NCBI RefSeq assembly: GCF_020882245.1
Contig: NC_083600.1
Location: 25,482,001-25,546,000 of the forward strand
Direction of reading: 5' to 3'
DNA: 64,000 bases
Source of the DNA: Rhopalosiphum padi
Lineage: Eukaryota; Arthropoda; Insecta; Hemiptera; Aphididae
Positions 13,601 through 25,780 of the stretch are shown here, in pieces. Every line of letters starts with the position of its first letter. Within the stretch, counting starts at the first letter, position 1. A program made the position numbers and the translations under genes. A model generated the notes under the pieces. It was not told the origin of the DNA. It worked only from the letters and a program-made list of their open reading frames with translations, and searched no databases.

Positions 13601-15660
13601 ATTTGATTGTACGAGAGGTATTTTATTGTTTTATTAAATTTATATACAAATCAGTCATCAAGTAATCAACAATCACAAGCAATTTTAATGAATCGAAACG
13701 GATTTGATGATAAATTGTCTATATCATATAGGTAATTAACACGGAATTGCATTTAATGACTTTGGAGTTTAGATTGTACCTACATTCGTACTAACCAAAA
13801 AATACACCAATAGATATCTTAATTATTGAAGGTTATCAATGCCCAATGGTATTATAACTTTACTTAATGTTTAAGTACAATTCCGAAATAATATTACGTT
13901 TTGAACTATAGCGGATGTTAAACAAATAAAAAGAACATATTATTGTTTTGAAAACTGATGTAAAACTTAAAAATTATATAACACCTAATATATCATAATA
14001 TTGTTTGGTAGGTTTGATATTTCACTTTAATGTTTCAAAGTGTGTATGAATTAAACATAATTACTCACATGTGGGTTGTTTGATGTATTTATGATTTAAT
14101 TATTATATTCAACTTTATACTGACCACGTGTGACTTTGAAATATCAATTATGATGTTTTAATGATATTGGATAAAGAACAAATTACAAAGAACATTTGGA
14201 ACAAACCCAAAAATGTTTACAGCGTTAACACTTGTGTTGTTATTTATTGTTTATCAGACGAAAAAAAAGTAGGTAGGTCGTATAGGTATATAAATTATGT
14301 ATATATATATGTATATTTTATATGATATTCATTAATGCTATATATACTTAAATCATGCAATTTATTATAGTTACGTACATTTTAAATTATAACATGAAAA
14401 GATGTGTAAAGATGTCTAAAAAACGTCTTATACATGTATACATACCATTAGATATATAAGTAATATATTATATTTTATTTAACGAGGTTAAAACAGAATG
14501 ATAATGCGTTTTATGTCGTATGTATTATGTTTTTATATATTTCAATCTCGTAATCGTAAATGTCATAAAAAACTAAACTATTCTTAAGCCATTTGCACAT
14601 TTATATTGCTTGTGCTGGAAGTAGTACTATATAACTAGATTATAGATAATATTATAAATAAGCGTACCTAGTATACCTATATGGCTATATGTGAGAAAAT
14701 CACATACCTTTAGAAGTGTGTACTACACTACTACAAAATAGGCATATATCACCTTTATTTAATATTTATATAGTGGGTCATTGCGGTGTTTTCCAGTGAA
14801 TCTAACACGAGCTGGCTCTAACATTATAATCTAACACAATGGCTCACCGGGTATGTGTTTGTTATATGTATATGTGTATTGTGTATTGTATATAGTACAG
14901 TATTGTCAGTATTATTATTATCTTATCGTTCAGTAAATTATCTCAAAACTATGAAAAGATATTCATTAAATATTTGTTTAATTAGATAAGATTTTTAGGG
15001 CATGTACCAACCATTTACATTATTCCACTATAACATTTAAAACTACTATTTTTGTCATCGTTTCCACCAATTTTAAAAATGTTTGATTTCCTTTTCCGCT
15101 AATACCTTTTAGATACTATATAGGTACCTGCTTTGGAAAAAATATGATAGATATGTAGTTATGTTCTATATTTTTAAACCTTTGGAAAAAATTTTGTATT
15201 TTTATTGACTAGTTTCAGGATAAACTATTTAAGAGAAATTTGGACCTTGGTATTACATTTTCAAGACTTTGAATAAACATACATTTATACAAATTTATAC
15301 ATTTTTAATTACAAAATTATTTTAAAATTTTCGTTATTTTAACAAATTTTAATAAAATTTTAACTTTCAATTCTTTTTAAAAAATCTTTCATATGTTATG
15401 TATCTTTAGTACTTTTAAATGGCTTTAATAACAACTTTTAAGGAACTACGAGATTCCTTATTGTGAATAGCAGTTATTTATGCAACTAATAACTATTAAC
15501 TATTAACTATTAATATTAATTCTAGTGGTTGGCGGGTGGAGATTAGAACGATGGTTTTTTTTATTTCATGGGGCTGCGGCTTACGATAAATTATTTTTCA
15601 TATATTTCAAGGAGGCATGATTCCCGAGAGGCATCCCACTCTCGATAGTTACGCGCTGCC
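7622..15660. other. Gene desert, about 8 kb of AT-rich DNA
   Basis: No conserved protein, RNA gene or paired transposon ends were recognised. Fragments resembling single MITE ends occur, such as AGTTCCCAACCGTGGTCC at about 11199, which resembles the left end of the element at 28404 but has no partner found. A poly-A tract lies at about 13108-13125. Some exons or regulatory sites could be missed here. Confidence 0.45.
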
Positions 15661-15680
15661 ATACATAGGTATAATATAAT

Positions 15681-15691
15681 ACTACTACTAC

Positions 15692-15720
<29 letters not shown>
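15681..15720. repeat. ACT/AAT trinucleotide repeat
   Basis: Four ACT-type units followed by about nine AAT units. Confidence 0.9.
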
Positions 15721-15722
<2 letters not shown>

Positions 15723-15980
15723 CGTAAAATGGCCCATGTACATCGATTTGTATTTGCTGCAGCGTCTTGATGTCATGGAACGCCTACATTGACACGCAAT
15801 TTCCTTCAAAAAATTTCCAGAAGTTTTAAGTGACCTCTTGACAGATTCCAAAAAAAGTAAATCGCATGGCCTACCGATTCTCATATTGATTCAAAGGAGC
15901 TCAAAATATTTTAGGGAAAATCACAACATTCTTCAATAGCGCATTGGAATTTTAACCACTATTAAAACATTATTTAATGA

Positions 15981-16216
15981 TAGGTTCCCAACTTTTTTAG
16001 TTGTGCGGACTACCAATTTTGTAAAAACATCTTTGAGGCCCACTAATAATGACTAATAGCACACCTATATACGTGTGTATATAATATATAAATTATTATT
16101 AGGTATATGATAATATTATTTTAAATATATGCGTTAGTAATGTTAATACTTATAGCTCAGTTTTAGGCTGCCTGCGGCCCACTTGTGGGCAACGGTGTAT
16201 GGGTTGGAAACCACTG
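15981..16216. mobile_element. Degenerate hAT-like MITE
   Basis: The left end reads AGGTTCCCAACTTTTTTAG and the right end, read inward, CAGTGGTTTCCAACCC. The interior contains CTGCGGCCCACTTGTGG, a near match to the interior of the better preserved element at 28404-28701. The first bases on the left are eroded and no target duplication can be read, so this is an old relative of that family. Confidence 0.5.
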
Positions 16217-16346
16217 CTATATAGGGAATATTATATTATTTTTTTAATGATTGAAATTAACTATTAGTATAACAGTTTATGATTTTCTTAGTTTATATAA
16301 CTTATTGTCATATAAGTAGTAGTACTTTCCTTTGATAATGATTGTT

Positions 16347-17151
16347 CAGGTGCGTCATTTCAAATTTTCAACTTTTTGAAAGGTATGCTAACAACAAAGC
16401 AGGTCAAAAAATTTCCAACAGAGCAATATATTATAATATGCTATAGTTATTACAAAAAAAATTTTTCATCAATATAATGATTTAATATAATATCATTATT
16501 GTATAATATATACCTAATAATCCCAGGTTAATACCTATCTATATTATTTTAATTTAAATTTAATTATTTATATTTTATAGACAGTATGAAAAATAAAACA
16601 AACATTATTCTGTATATGAAGAAAGTCAGCATTTGTATTGTCAAATACAAGGGTCGGCAACCTTTTTACTTACACAGGCCATATTTTTTTCAGTTTTTCA
16701 TTAAGGGCCGCATACAAAATTAAAATATTAAAAAATATAATTTATTATATATATATATTATATATGATTAAATTACGTTCTCGCTCATAACTTATCTCAA
16801 GAGATGTGCACGTTGTTATATAATAGTCATGATTAAATGTTATTTATATCAATTTAAGATAAAAAATTGAAATTTTAAACACCATGAAATATAATTGGAG
16901 GGCCGCGGGCCGCAGCAAAAAGTTCCGAGGGCCGCGGGTTGCCGGTGCCTGGTCAAATACATTAAATATGTCAAAAAAGTGTTCATTAACACCTATTACA
17001 ACTTATGGCCAAAGATGTCGGATGCTTAAGACCAATTATATATTAAAAAAGAATAATTTTTGCCCAGCGCAGAAAAATATAGTCAGGCCAAATTGGATCT
17101 TGATAAATTTTAGGTAAGTATGCATAAGCATTATTCCAAATGACGCCCCTG
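16347..17151. mobile_element. hAT-type element interrupted by a second element
   Basis: The left end reads CAGGTGCGTCATTTCAAA and the right end read inward CAGGGGCGTCATTTGGAA. The flanking 8-bp direct repeat has one mismatch (TGATTGTT 16339-16346, TGATAGTT 17152-17159). The span is 805 bp, of which 304 bp plus one duplicated 8-mer belong to the nested element at 16648-16951. The original element was therefore about 493 bp. No transposase remains. Confidence 0.75.
16648..16951. mobile_element. Nested 304-bp hAT-type MITE
   Basis: The left end reads CAAGGGTCGGCAACC and the right end read inward CAGGCACCGGCAACC. A perfect 8-bp duplication GTCAAATA sits at 16640-16647 and 16952-16959. Internal GC-rich patches (GAGGGCCGCGGGCCGC near 16900) contrast with the AT-rich host. 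It lies entirely inside the element at 16347-17151, so it inserted later. Confidence 0.82.
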
Positions 17152-17159
17152 TGATAGTT

Positions 17160-18715
17160 TATAATATATAATTATATAATGATAGTTTTATGTATTCTCG
17201 GGATCTAGGGGAGAGGTCAGGAGCTATATTGAGGACGCAGCCCATCTTTTAATTATTTTTTTTAAAGATTCTTTCTCATTTTTATTATTTAATTATACAA
17301 ATATATATTGGTTTATATCTCTAATAGTACCTACTAGGCACCAATAATACTTTATATTAATAACGGCTTATCATTTTTTAAGCTATATGAGTAATTAATA
17401 TAATGTAATATATTAGGTAGTCATGCATAAATGCATAAATATATATTTATAGGTATATTATACTTATATATGACCACCTATCGGATTTATGTTAAAACAA
17501 TTTTATATTTATAACATAACTATAGTTATTTAAAACCATACGATGGAAATATATATTTAATTTTGAACAAGTATAAATTGTGGAACGATTTTGTATTTGA
17601 TATACTGCAGAGTAAAATTATATAAATTATAAATTATATACAAGTACTAATAGTTTATAAAAATTATTATAAATCATTCCACCTCCTTGATAATTTGGAC
17701 TGAATCCATTTCCAGGTCTGTAGGCTGTGCATTTATTTAAATCTTAATAAATAATATTAATTTAACAACTTCATACATACATTAATGATAAGTGACTTTT
17801 AGTAAATACAAATTTCAAATATAATTCTTATTAAATATTATTTTATTTTATTTTTTTTGTTTTAGATTCTGATAGAAGCAAGGAATGTATTGATTTTACA
17901 ATGATGTGGTTTTTTCTTTTTTCTTTGTGTCTAAAGACGTCTTTTTTACTATAAAAATAGCTCCGATTATATACTTTGAGATTTGTGGAGGTTTCTAGTA
18001 CCAAATTATAGTAATAATATAATATAATAAATATAGTAATACACTAATAAATGCCATTATATATTATAGTTATTTTAATTGCACGAATTTAACGGCAGAA
18101 CATTTCAATAGTTAAGTCTTAATATATTCTACATATAATACATCGTAATCACAAATGCATCATCATTATACAATTTTAACTACACACAAATTGATTTTTA
18201 AATAGGTACTATAGGTAGTATAATAGTATCTAAAATTATATGCGTTAAGCTTTCTTGGCTTCATATACATAGAAACTTTATATATATATAATTTAACTAC
18301 ACTTAACAAAATATGCTCAAATATTGCCCAGCTTGTGCCTCATTGCGTATAGTATAGACTATAGATATTATATAAATATATTTGTTAATTTTAACAGCTT
18401 CCCGCGGTCGATGATCACTGCACAATACGCACTAAAAACCGAAGAATACACTTTAATAAGCATCATCCTTGATATGCAGCACTATAACACAAATAGTCAA
18501 AATGTTTTAAAATTCTATAAATCCCTCCAAAAATAAAATCCCAAATTCTTCTATGAATACGACACTCGGTGGCATGATTTTGTTTTTGTCATAATAAAAC
18601 AGTAATTTAGTTTAACAATAAAAAATATTCTCAATATAGGATAATCAAGAAAAAGGACATACTTGGGCCTTGGGATGGCCAATTGTGTATACAATTCCAT
18701 ACAATATAGATATAC
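17160..18715. other. AT-rich intergenic DNA
   Basis: No gene recognised. The segment at 17860-17960 has an unusual TTTTTAGATTCTGATAGAAG-type start that may be dispersed repeat, but no second copy was found here. Confidence 0.4.
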
Positions 18716-19207
18716 AGGTGACAACACTCATTATTTCAAAATCTATAAACGTTTTTGAAAATATTTTTGTTTTCATAATTTCCAGTCGAAATAAAACAAC
18801 ATTTATTTTAACAGTTATATTTTTTTTAAAGTTTTTACTTGTTTGAATGATAATATATAATATTTTTAAATTCATATTCTGAAACAGAATATTTTTCGGA
18901 ATATTTCGATACATAAAAATCTAAATTCGGACGAGTATAGTTGAACTTCTTAAGTTTTTTTAAACTCTTAGCTACTCATCCGAGTTTAGATTTTAATGTA
19001 TCAAAATACTTGAAAAATATTCTGCTTCGGAATATGAATTTAAAAATATATTATGTTGCCATTCAAAAACATAACTATAATGTAAATTCTAACTATAAAA
19101 ATATTAAAAAATATATATTTTTTTAGTTTTATTTCGACTGAAAATTATGTAAAAAATTTTAATACATTTTTAAACAATGAATGTTGTTTGATAAAATAAT
19201 CACCCAG
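18716..19207. repeat. Long imperfect palindrome (foldback element, about 490 bp)
   Basis: The left arm (about 18716-18940) and right arm (about 18972-19207) are inverted copies around a loop of about 30 bp. Paired landmarks are CAGTCGAAATAAAAC (from 18784) with GTTTTATTTCGACTG (19126-19140), CATATTCTGAAACAGAATA with its partner TATTCTGCTTCGGAATATG, and CGGACGAGTATAG with CTACTCATCCG at the apex. Arms differ by scattered substitutions and indels. No target duplication is clear and no coding potential is convincing; reading frames here are by-products of the repeat. Confidence 0.75.
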
Positions 19208-21489
19208 TATACTGTATGTGTAGTGTATGTTGTTCACAATATAATATTACTCGTATATATGAGGGCACACCTTGACATAGCAATGTCGGGTATTATATAA
19301 TAGGATATACCGCGTAACTATTGTATCGATCAATGATGGAAGAGGAGGTTCCGGTAAACTATTTTTTTTCGTACTACGTGCCAGCCGATAATGGAAGTAA
19401 GCGATGGGAGGGGGCACAAATAGTCTTTAGAATCAAACAGTGATTCGAACAGTTATAGAAATCGTAACTTCTAAACGTTTCGTACAGAACACGTCAATAC
19501 GCATTATTTTTGTATTGCAATGTTATATTAAATACGTCCCAGATTGCATCCAAATTTAGTATGTTCCCCTGTACTTCTTGTGTATTCTACCACCCACCAC
19601 TAAAAAAATCAAAATACACAAAAATTATAATACTATTCATAAATAAACATATATACATTTTTATATTTATTAATGCTATTGTTACATTATTCCAATTTTT
19701 TTTTTCGTGTTTGAACCGACGGCGCCGTGGGAACTGCTTTCGCACTACTTCTACGACATTATTCCAATCTAAACTAACCAAAAATGCTATTATATATATA
19801 TATATAAAATAATAAAAAATAAATATAATTATTATGAATAAAATAAAATATAAATTAATAAAGTAATGTAACTATTATGGTTTGTAAATAATTAAAAATA
19901 TCGTTAAGTATTATTATCAAAAATTGCACAAAAATAATTTACCCTACATGGCTACATGTATCAGTATCATATTAGCTTAAATTCTTACTAAAATATCCTA
20001 ATATGCACTTAAAATTTTAATCGATGCACTCAAATTACTTCCATAAACTAGTGCCTTAATGAAAAACCGTATAACTTAATCAAAGTTGTAAATTTATTAT
20101 TTCGCTATTCTGTTAAATTATTTGTTTTAGAAGTACCTAGTGCATATAGTATAATTAAATCAAAAGAGCTGAAATCAACCAATACGGCAATATATTGTCA
20201 ACTATTACACTATAGATAATAGATGCAGTATAAATGTATTATACATAAAGTATATTATGATTAAATAAAATAAAATAAATTGTTAAATTTGTATTGGTGA
20301 TGTGGAGAGAGCATCCAGCAACTCAATAAATAACGAGGGTAGAACACCGATAAATACCATCACACTATCACTACTGATGTCATTGATCATTGATCCATTT
20401 CCCGAAACGAAAATTATAAAAAAAAAAAAACATTAATTATAATGCGTGTAGCATACTTCAACGCATGCAATGTGGATCACTATAAATACAAAATTAGTAA
20501 TATAGAACATGTTCTGTAGTCTGCAGTACATGAGTGAATCGCACATAACATGAGATATAATTTATTGAACATCTCACATTCTCACAAAGCATTGATCAGC
20601 CTCATCATGGTCACGAATTTTCATGGTCGCAGCAAACCTATAGTATAGACAGTATAATGGGAAATATATAATAATAAAATGAATATGCTTTTTAAATCCA
20701 AAATAACCCATAATTCTGCCTATATAGTATATACGGGTTCCGACAAACACTTACTGAATATATAAATAAAATAACATGTTTATTATAAACTCAAAATTTT
20801 AAAACTGCAATTATGTCATTAATTTTTTTGAATTTTCAGTACTTCAGTACCATTTATTATAATTACGATTGTCTTTAATTTAAATATTTTTATCACGTAT
20901 ACTTAGTACTTATCTGTGACCTCTATATTGTACCTACAAATTATGCGACAAGTTGCGCGTGATTCGTGAAAATATACTCGAATTTTGTTCATTTATAGTA
21001 GATGCGACACAATAATATGAGGTAGGTGTACTCGACTACTCTGACACGCCCAGGGTTTTTTAGGACTTAATTCAGGGTCTCTTAACATGATATACCTAAT
21101 AAAAAAAGACAGTCACAGATATTTGCAAAATGTTAGCAAATTTGACTAACTTAGGTCATCGAAACTCATAATGTGGGTGTTAATGAAACTTATAGTTTTT
21201 AATATTGAAATAACAACATTCTAATAACTTGAAATCTATGTATTAGCTGTAACCCGTAAAACACTATAAAAAGTAAACACTAGCAATAAATAAGTAGGTA
21301 ATAACGATAATATTGACCATTCAAGAACATTGAATAAACTAATGACTATTCAGTTTAGTACCTTCCGATACTATAGTATGCGCCATAGTCCATTGATATT
21401 TGTCACTTGGCAGTTTGGCACTTGCAATACCTAACGAATTTATACGATGAAATTTGGGTATTTTTATCATTTATGTTTCGTACTCCGGC
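19208..21489. other. AT-rich intergenic DNA
   Basis: No gene recognised. Frames that read open here lack family features. Confidence 0.4.
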
Positions 21490-21528
21490 ATTGTGACCTT
21501 AGATCATTATATGATCTAAGATTGTGAC
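21490..21528. repeat. Short palindrome bracketed by 8-bp direct repeats
   Basis: ATTGTGAC occurs at 21490-21497 and again at 21521-21528. The 23 bases between them form a perfect palindrome, CTTAGATCAT-TAT-ATGATCTAAG, with 10-bp arms and a 3-base loop. The arrangement has the geometry of a minimal transposon insertion or a repair footprint. Confidence 0.7.
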
Positions 21529-21890
21529 AATAATAATTGAAAATTATTATCTCATTTAAGATAACTGAAAACTTGGATTGTTCAAATGATACAATTCTAA
21601 ACTTCGGAAACAAAATGAGATTCTATAATTTTATAAGGAAATACATATGAACAATGGTAGGTTCTAACGCCGAGTTTTCCGAAATCGCGATGTATCCACT
21701 AAAACTTTTGGAGGCAGGGGCCCCAAGAAGTTATCCTAAAATGGGGACCAGGTCAAAATGGTTCAGTTAACTGTTTTCCCCCAACCACCACCATAGAAGA
21801 GCTGTGTACGCACGTACATGGAGACTAGGCAGATGCACTTCGTCGTCATAGGTACCTCGGCCACCAGTCGCCGTACTGATACATAGCCAC

Positions 21891-21913
21891 ATATATATAT
21901 ATATATATATATA
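21891..21913. repeat. (AT)n microsatellite
   Basis: About 11 AT units immediately upstream of the GC-rich region of the hnRNP L-like gene. Confidence 0.9.
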
Positions 21914-22099
21914 GACAATAAAATAAAACACGTCTTTAGGATATGCGCGTTACTATAGATCGCGTCGCATTGTAATAGTCCTATAAATAAACGCGAGTCG
22001 TCCTTCCACCCATCGCCCTGCCAACCACCGCCACCCCACCGTAGACCCAACGGCCGTCCGAAACCAAAAGTGCCGCAGTAGGTACCTCTATACACATTA

Positions 22100-23357
22100 T
22101 TATAATGCGGCACGTTCGCGTGCGCGAGGCGGGCTAAGCCGGTCTATCCGTTTCCGCCGCCGCGGCGATGGCTCGCGTCCAAGGAATTCCCCTCGGAGCA
22201 CTGGCGGTCGGCTTCGCGCTAAATTACGATAACATAATTAAAGTCTTTTGTATTCTGGTCCGTGCCCCGCTGCGGGCTGGCGGGCGGACGGCAGAGTCCC
22301 GTGCGAAAGTGTCGGCGCGCGTCGTCCCTAAATGGCCCGCGTTTATCAGCTGCTGCTTGTGGCCGCAGCAGCAGGCGTGCAGGCAGAGCAGCAGCAGCTT
22401 ACGTGTGGACGCCGCCGAGGGGTTCTCAAATCGTTTCTCCGCGACCGCGTCTCCCCCCATTTTTCCACTCACTTGTCGCGCGACACGCACACACGCCGAA
22501 CGCCGACCGAATAACGCGCCACTCGCGCGCGCCTGTCTTATCGTCATCGTCGTCATCGTCGTTATTATTTACGAACCCGAACCATCCGAATAATCCGATC
22601 GGCGATCACAACTGATCAGTGCGTGTTCGATGTCCGAACGTTTCCGCCACGGCACCACAGTCCGTTCGATCACCCGAGGCAGGTTTTTTTTTTTATCGAC
22701 ATTGTTGTTGTTGTTGTTGTTGCTACGTTCCGATCCGTCGTCCCCGTTTCGATAATATAATTCAATAATAATAATAATAATTTATATTACTATAATATTA
22801 TTATTATTTCTGACATCACCGTGTATGCGCGCGCATTGCCGCGTATAAGTGCGTGCGTGCGAGTTTCGCGGTTTGTATTGTAAAGTTGCGTGCGTGCGCG
22901 CCTCCACGAGAGATATCGAGACAAAATGGCGTCGGTCTTATGATAGCGCTGGTCTGAGGTGCACGATATATATATTATATATACTATAATATTATCGTTT
23001 TAATATCGTAAATTATATTCGTTTTTATATCGTTATCGTGCTCGGCGCTGCGGGTATGTGAGATGATGACAAAATGGTCTCGATCGACGACCGTGACATC
23101 ATCGTTGTCGTCCGTACCGTTTTGACGCGATCAATTTTACTCGGTCTCGTCGGAAACGATTCGTCCGCCCGAAGTGCCATGTAGTCCTTTGAAATCCGTT
23201 CGAGCTCCACTTCCTCGTCTTATTCTCTGTTCTAACTCTTAATCTCTCTCTGTCTTTCAGTATCCGTACTTTATCTGGACCATGTCGTCCGTCGTTTCGC
23301 CGGCGACCAATAAATAACGTTTTTTTTAGAACCTGGGACGTGTTTCCCTCGAAAATA
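22100..23357 (+). promoter_or_regulatory. GC/CpG-rich promoter and 5' UTR of the hnRNP L-like gene
   Basis: Base composition changes abruptly from AT-rich to CpG-rich at about 22100 and stays mixed up to the coding start. A plausible 5' UTR intron runs from a donor at 22683 (GAGGCAG|GTTTTT), or alternatively one near 22958 (CTGAG|GTGCAC), to an acceptor at 23260 (CTGTCTTTCAG|TATCC). A GTT trinucleotide run lies at about 22700-22720. Downstream of the acceptor, ATG at 23282 opens a short upstream reading frame of 11 codons plus stop (23282-23317) that could dampen translation of the main frame. The transcription start itself cannot be placed. Confidence 0.55.
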
Positions 23358-24980
23358 ATGATGTCATTTAACCATTACGGTTACAACAGTTTGAAAAACG
23401 AACAGACCAACAAACGGCTGAGGACCGCCGACTACGACCGGGAGTCACGAACCACCAACAGTTCCGTGTCGTACGAGGACGGCCGCCGCAAGAACGCCGA
23501 AACGCAGCCCAATCACATACTTCTGTTGACCATCACCAAAGTGACGTACCCGATAAACACAGACGTCATCCACACAATTTCCAAAGACCATGGTAACGTT
23601 CTACGTATAGTTATATTTAGGAAACGCGGTGTACAAGCCATGGTAGAATATGAAGAAGTGGAACAGGCCATAAGGGCCAAGCAGTTGATGGACGGTGCTG
23701 ACATATACCAGGGGTGTTGTACGCTACGGGTGGAATACGCCAAGCCGTCTAAGCTAAATGTTTACAAAAATGACTCCGAAACGTGGGACTACACTACGCC
23801 AAATCCTGGCGAGAAGAAAACGGCACCCTTGTTACCGGACCCTCCCAGAGCTCCACTGATATCTACTCGACCTACATTCCCTCGATTTGATTTCGAATGT
23901 CGGGGCGGACTATTATCTACACCTCATGATTTACCTAATAATAATTATGGAGATAGCTATCCAGCAACGCCTGGACGTTGTGTACTAATGGTCTATGGTC
24001 TAGATCCCGATAAAGCAAATTGTAATCGGCTGTTTAATTTATTTTGTTTGTATGGAAACGTGGTTAAAATTAAATTTTTAAAAAGCAAGGAAGGTTGTGC
24101 AATGGTACAGATGGACAATGAAATGTCTGTAGATCGTTGTATGGATAATTTGAATAAGCTAACACTTATTAGTGGTAATGTGTTACAGCTACAAGTATCA
24201 AAGCAAATGTATTTGTCTGACATTATGGTACCATATGATCTGCCTGATGGCACTCCGTCATTCAAAGATTATTCCAACTCAAAAAATAATAGGTAATATT
24301 TATTTGGCGAATCGTCATACTAATATTGAATGTCAGTTTAGTTTATAAATATAGTTTGGATTAGTAGGAATGGTACTTTTAAAAAAAAAAGTTATATAGT
24401 ATAAATTGTGTATAGTGATTTAATAATTTTTAATTAAATCAATTATCTACCTAGGTAAATAATTTCAAGTATACATTTAAAACTGATTTAATTTTAATTT
24501 TTCAACACTACAAATAATTCTATAAATTATTTATCCAGCTATCATATTACTTATTTACAAGTATTTTAGTATATTTATTAAATAATTTTCTAAGAAATTA
24601 AATACTAACCAATGTATAATTGTATTTGCAGGTATCATTCAAATTCTAATGGAAAAAATCGGCGTCAGACCCCATCCAGTGTGTTGCATTTTTTTAATGC
24701 TCCACCAAACATATCAGAAGCTGATTTATCCCAGACAATAAGCAAAGCTGTAAAAGATGTTGATCCAAAAATTATCATTAAGATGTTTCCTCCCAAAGGT
24801 ACAGAAGCACGTAGCTCATCTGGGCTTGTCGAGTTTACAGATATGGCTATAGCTGTTGAAGTGATAATGGCTGTCAACCACTGGCCTATAAAATGTGAAT
24901 CATCCAAGTTTCCATACTTACTCAGACTATGTTTTTCATCGCTGCCCAAAGGAATAGCGAATGCCGAGATGGCACAGTGA
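23358..24980 (+). CDS. hnRNP L / smooth-like RNA-binding protein (427 aa, RRM1 not seen)
   Basis: hnRNP L family proteins bind CA-rich RNA in the nucleus and control alternative splicing and mRNA stability. Two coding exons, 23358-24292 and 24632-24980, join as AG|G (Arg) across a GT-AG intron; the total of 1284 nt gives 427 aa. Three RRMs are visible. Residues about 52-135 (NHILLLTI, VLRIVIFRKRGVQAMVEY, GADIYQGCCTLRVEYAKP) match family RRM2. About 206-285 (CVLMVYGLD, LFNLFCLYGNVVKIKFLKSK) matches RRM3. About 330-418 (VLHFFNAPPNIS, RSSSGLVEF) matches RRM4. The motifs WDYTTPNP and YKNDSETWDY are also family-typical. The amino end is only about 50 polar residues, where other members carry RRM1. 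ATG 23358 is the first of two adjacent in-frame ATGs; the frame stays open back to the acceptor at 23260, so a longer spliced N-terminus cannot be excluded. It may be a shorter paralogue of Drosophila smooth. Confidence 0.88.
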
Positions 24981-25780
24981 CATTGCGCTGCTTAATGAAC
25001 TACCGTATCTCATGTTTGTCAATTATTACTTTTTAGTGCATAATATTGGGTTATTTTTATTTTTTAAAGAGAAATCGACTATGTTTCACATTTCCTATTA
25101 ATAAGTTAAAAGGACTATGGTTAATGTCTACCACCCCCTTAAAATGTTTTCGTATATTTATTATTATTAAATATATTAATTGTTTTTTTTCTGTATTTGT
25201 ATTATTAAATAATGTAGACTTGTCAATTATGAAAATCAAACCATATCTTTACTATTTTTGTTTTTGTTTATAATTTATACTTTTGTGTACTTATTTCTGA
25301 TAAGTCAATTTCAGAATATGCCGAAATTAGGGATAAGTGGTGGGACCAAAACCATAATCTTGCCAATAAACTGTCCTAATACAGAATTTGAAACATATTT
25401 TTTTGTCACAAAATGCTAATGATGCGTGCACATTTAATATGATACTGAAATATATGATTCCTATTATTAATATTATTATTGATTATGGTACTGGTACTAT
25501 TTGTTTTAGGAGGAATATTTTTCCCAGAGATATTTAGCTTGATAGTAGATTGTTTTTAAATTTGTTAATACTTGTAAGTAAAGACAATTCGTTTTAGTTT
25601 TGTTTTAATAGTAATAGATCCATCATAGTTGTTTTATGTTTTCTTTATTTTGCAACAATTATAAAGATTTAGTTGAATATTTAAAATGTATATTAGACTA
25701 GTTATAATAAATTATTAGGTTGTATTTATTTTATTTTTAATTTTAGAATAAAATTGATATATGATTAAATAAAATTATAT
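24981..25780 (+). promoter_or_regulatory. Probable 3' UTR with clustered polyadenylation signals
   Basis: AT-rich sequence downstream of the hnRNP L-like stop. Three AATAAA hexamers sit close together at 25706, 25747 and 25768 and mark the likely transcript end. No other gene is seen between the stop and these signals. Confidence 0.5.

Noticed and set aside
14838..14852. ATGGCTCACCGG|GTATGTG, a possible tiny first exon
   Set aside because: No matching acceptor or downstream coding sequence was found in the following 7 kb; probably chance.
15591..15884. 97-codon minus-strand frame ending in poly-Ile/Ser
   Set aside because: Half of it reads through the ACT/AAT microsatellite. The rest vaguely recalls a transposase tail, but I could not match any block with confidence.
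18645..19126. Open frames on both strands with similar peptides
   Set aside because: They are mirror images created by the long palindrome at 18716-19207.
22168..22615. Several overlapping open frames on both strands in the GC-rich block
   Set aside because: They arise because GC-rich DNA has few stops. The translations are low-complexity (Arg/Ala/Ser-rich), overlap each other in different frames, and resemble no family. Treated as promoter/5' UTR.
23340..23342. GTG start six codons upstream of the hnRNP L-like ATG
   Set aside because: A non-ATG start in an animal gene is unlikely when two ATGs follow at 23358 and 23361.
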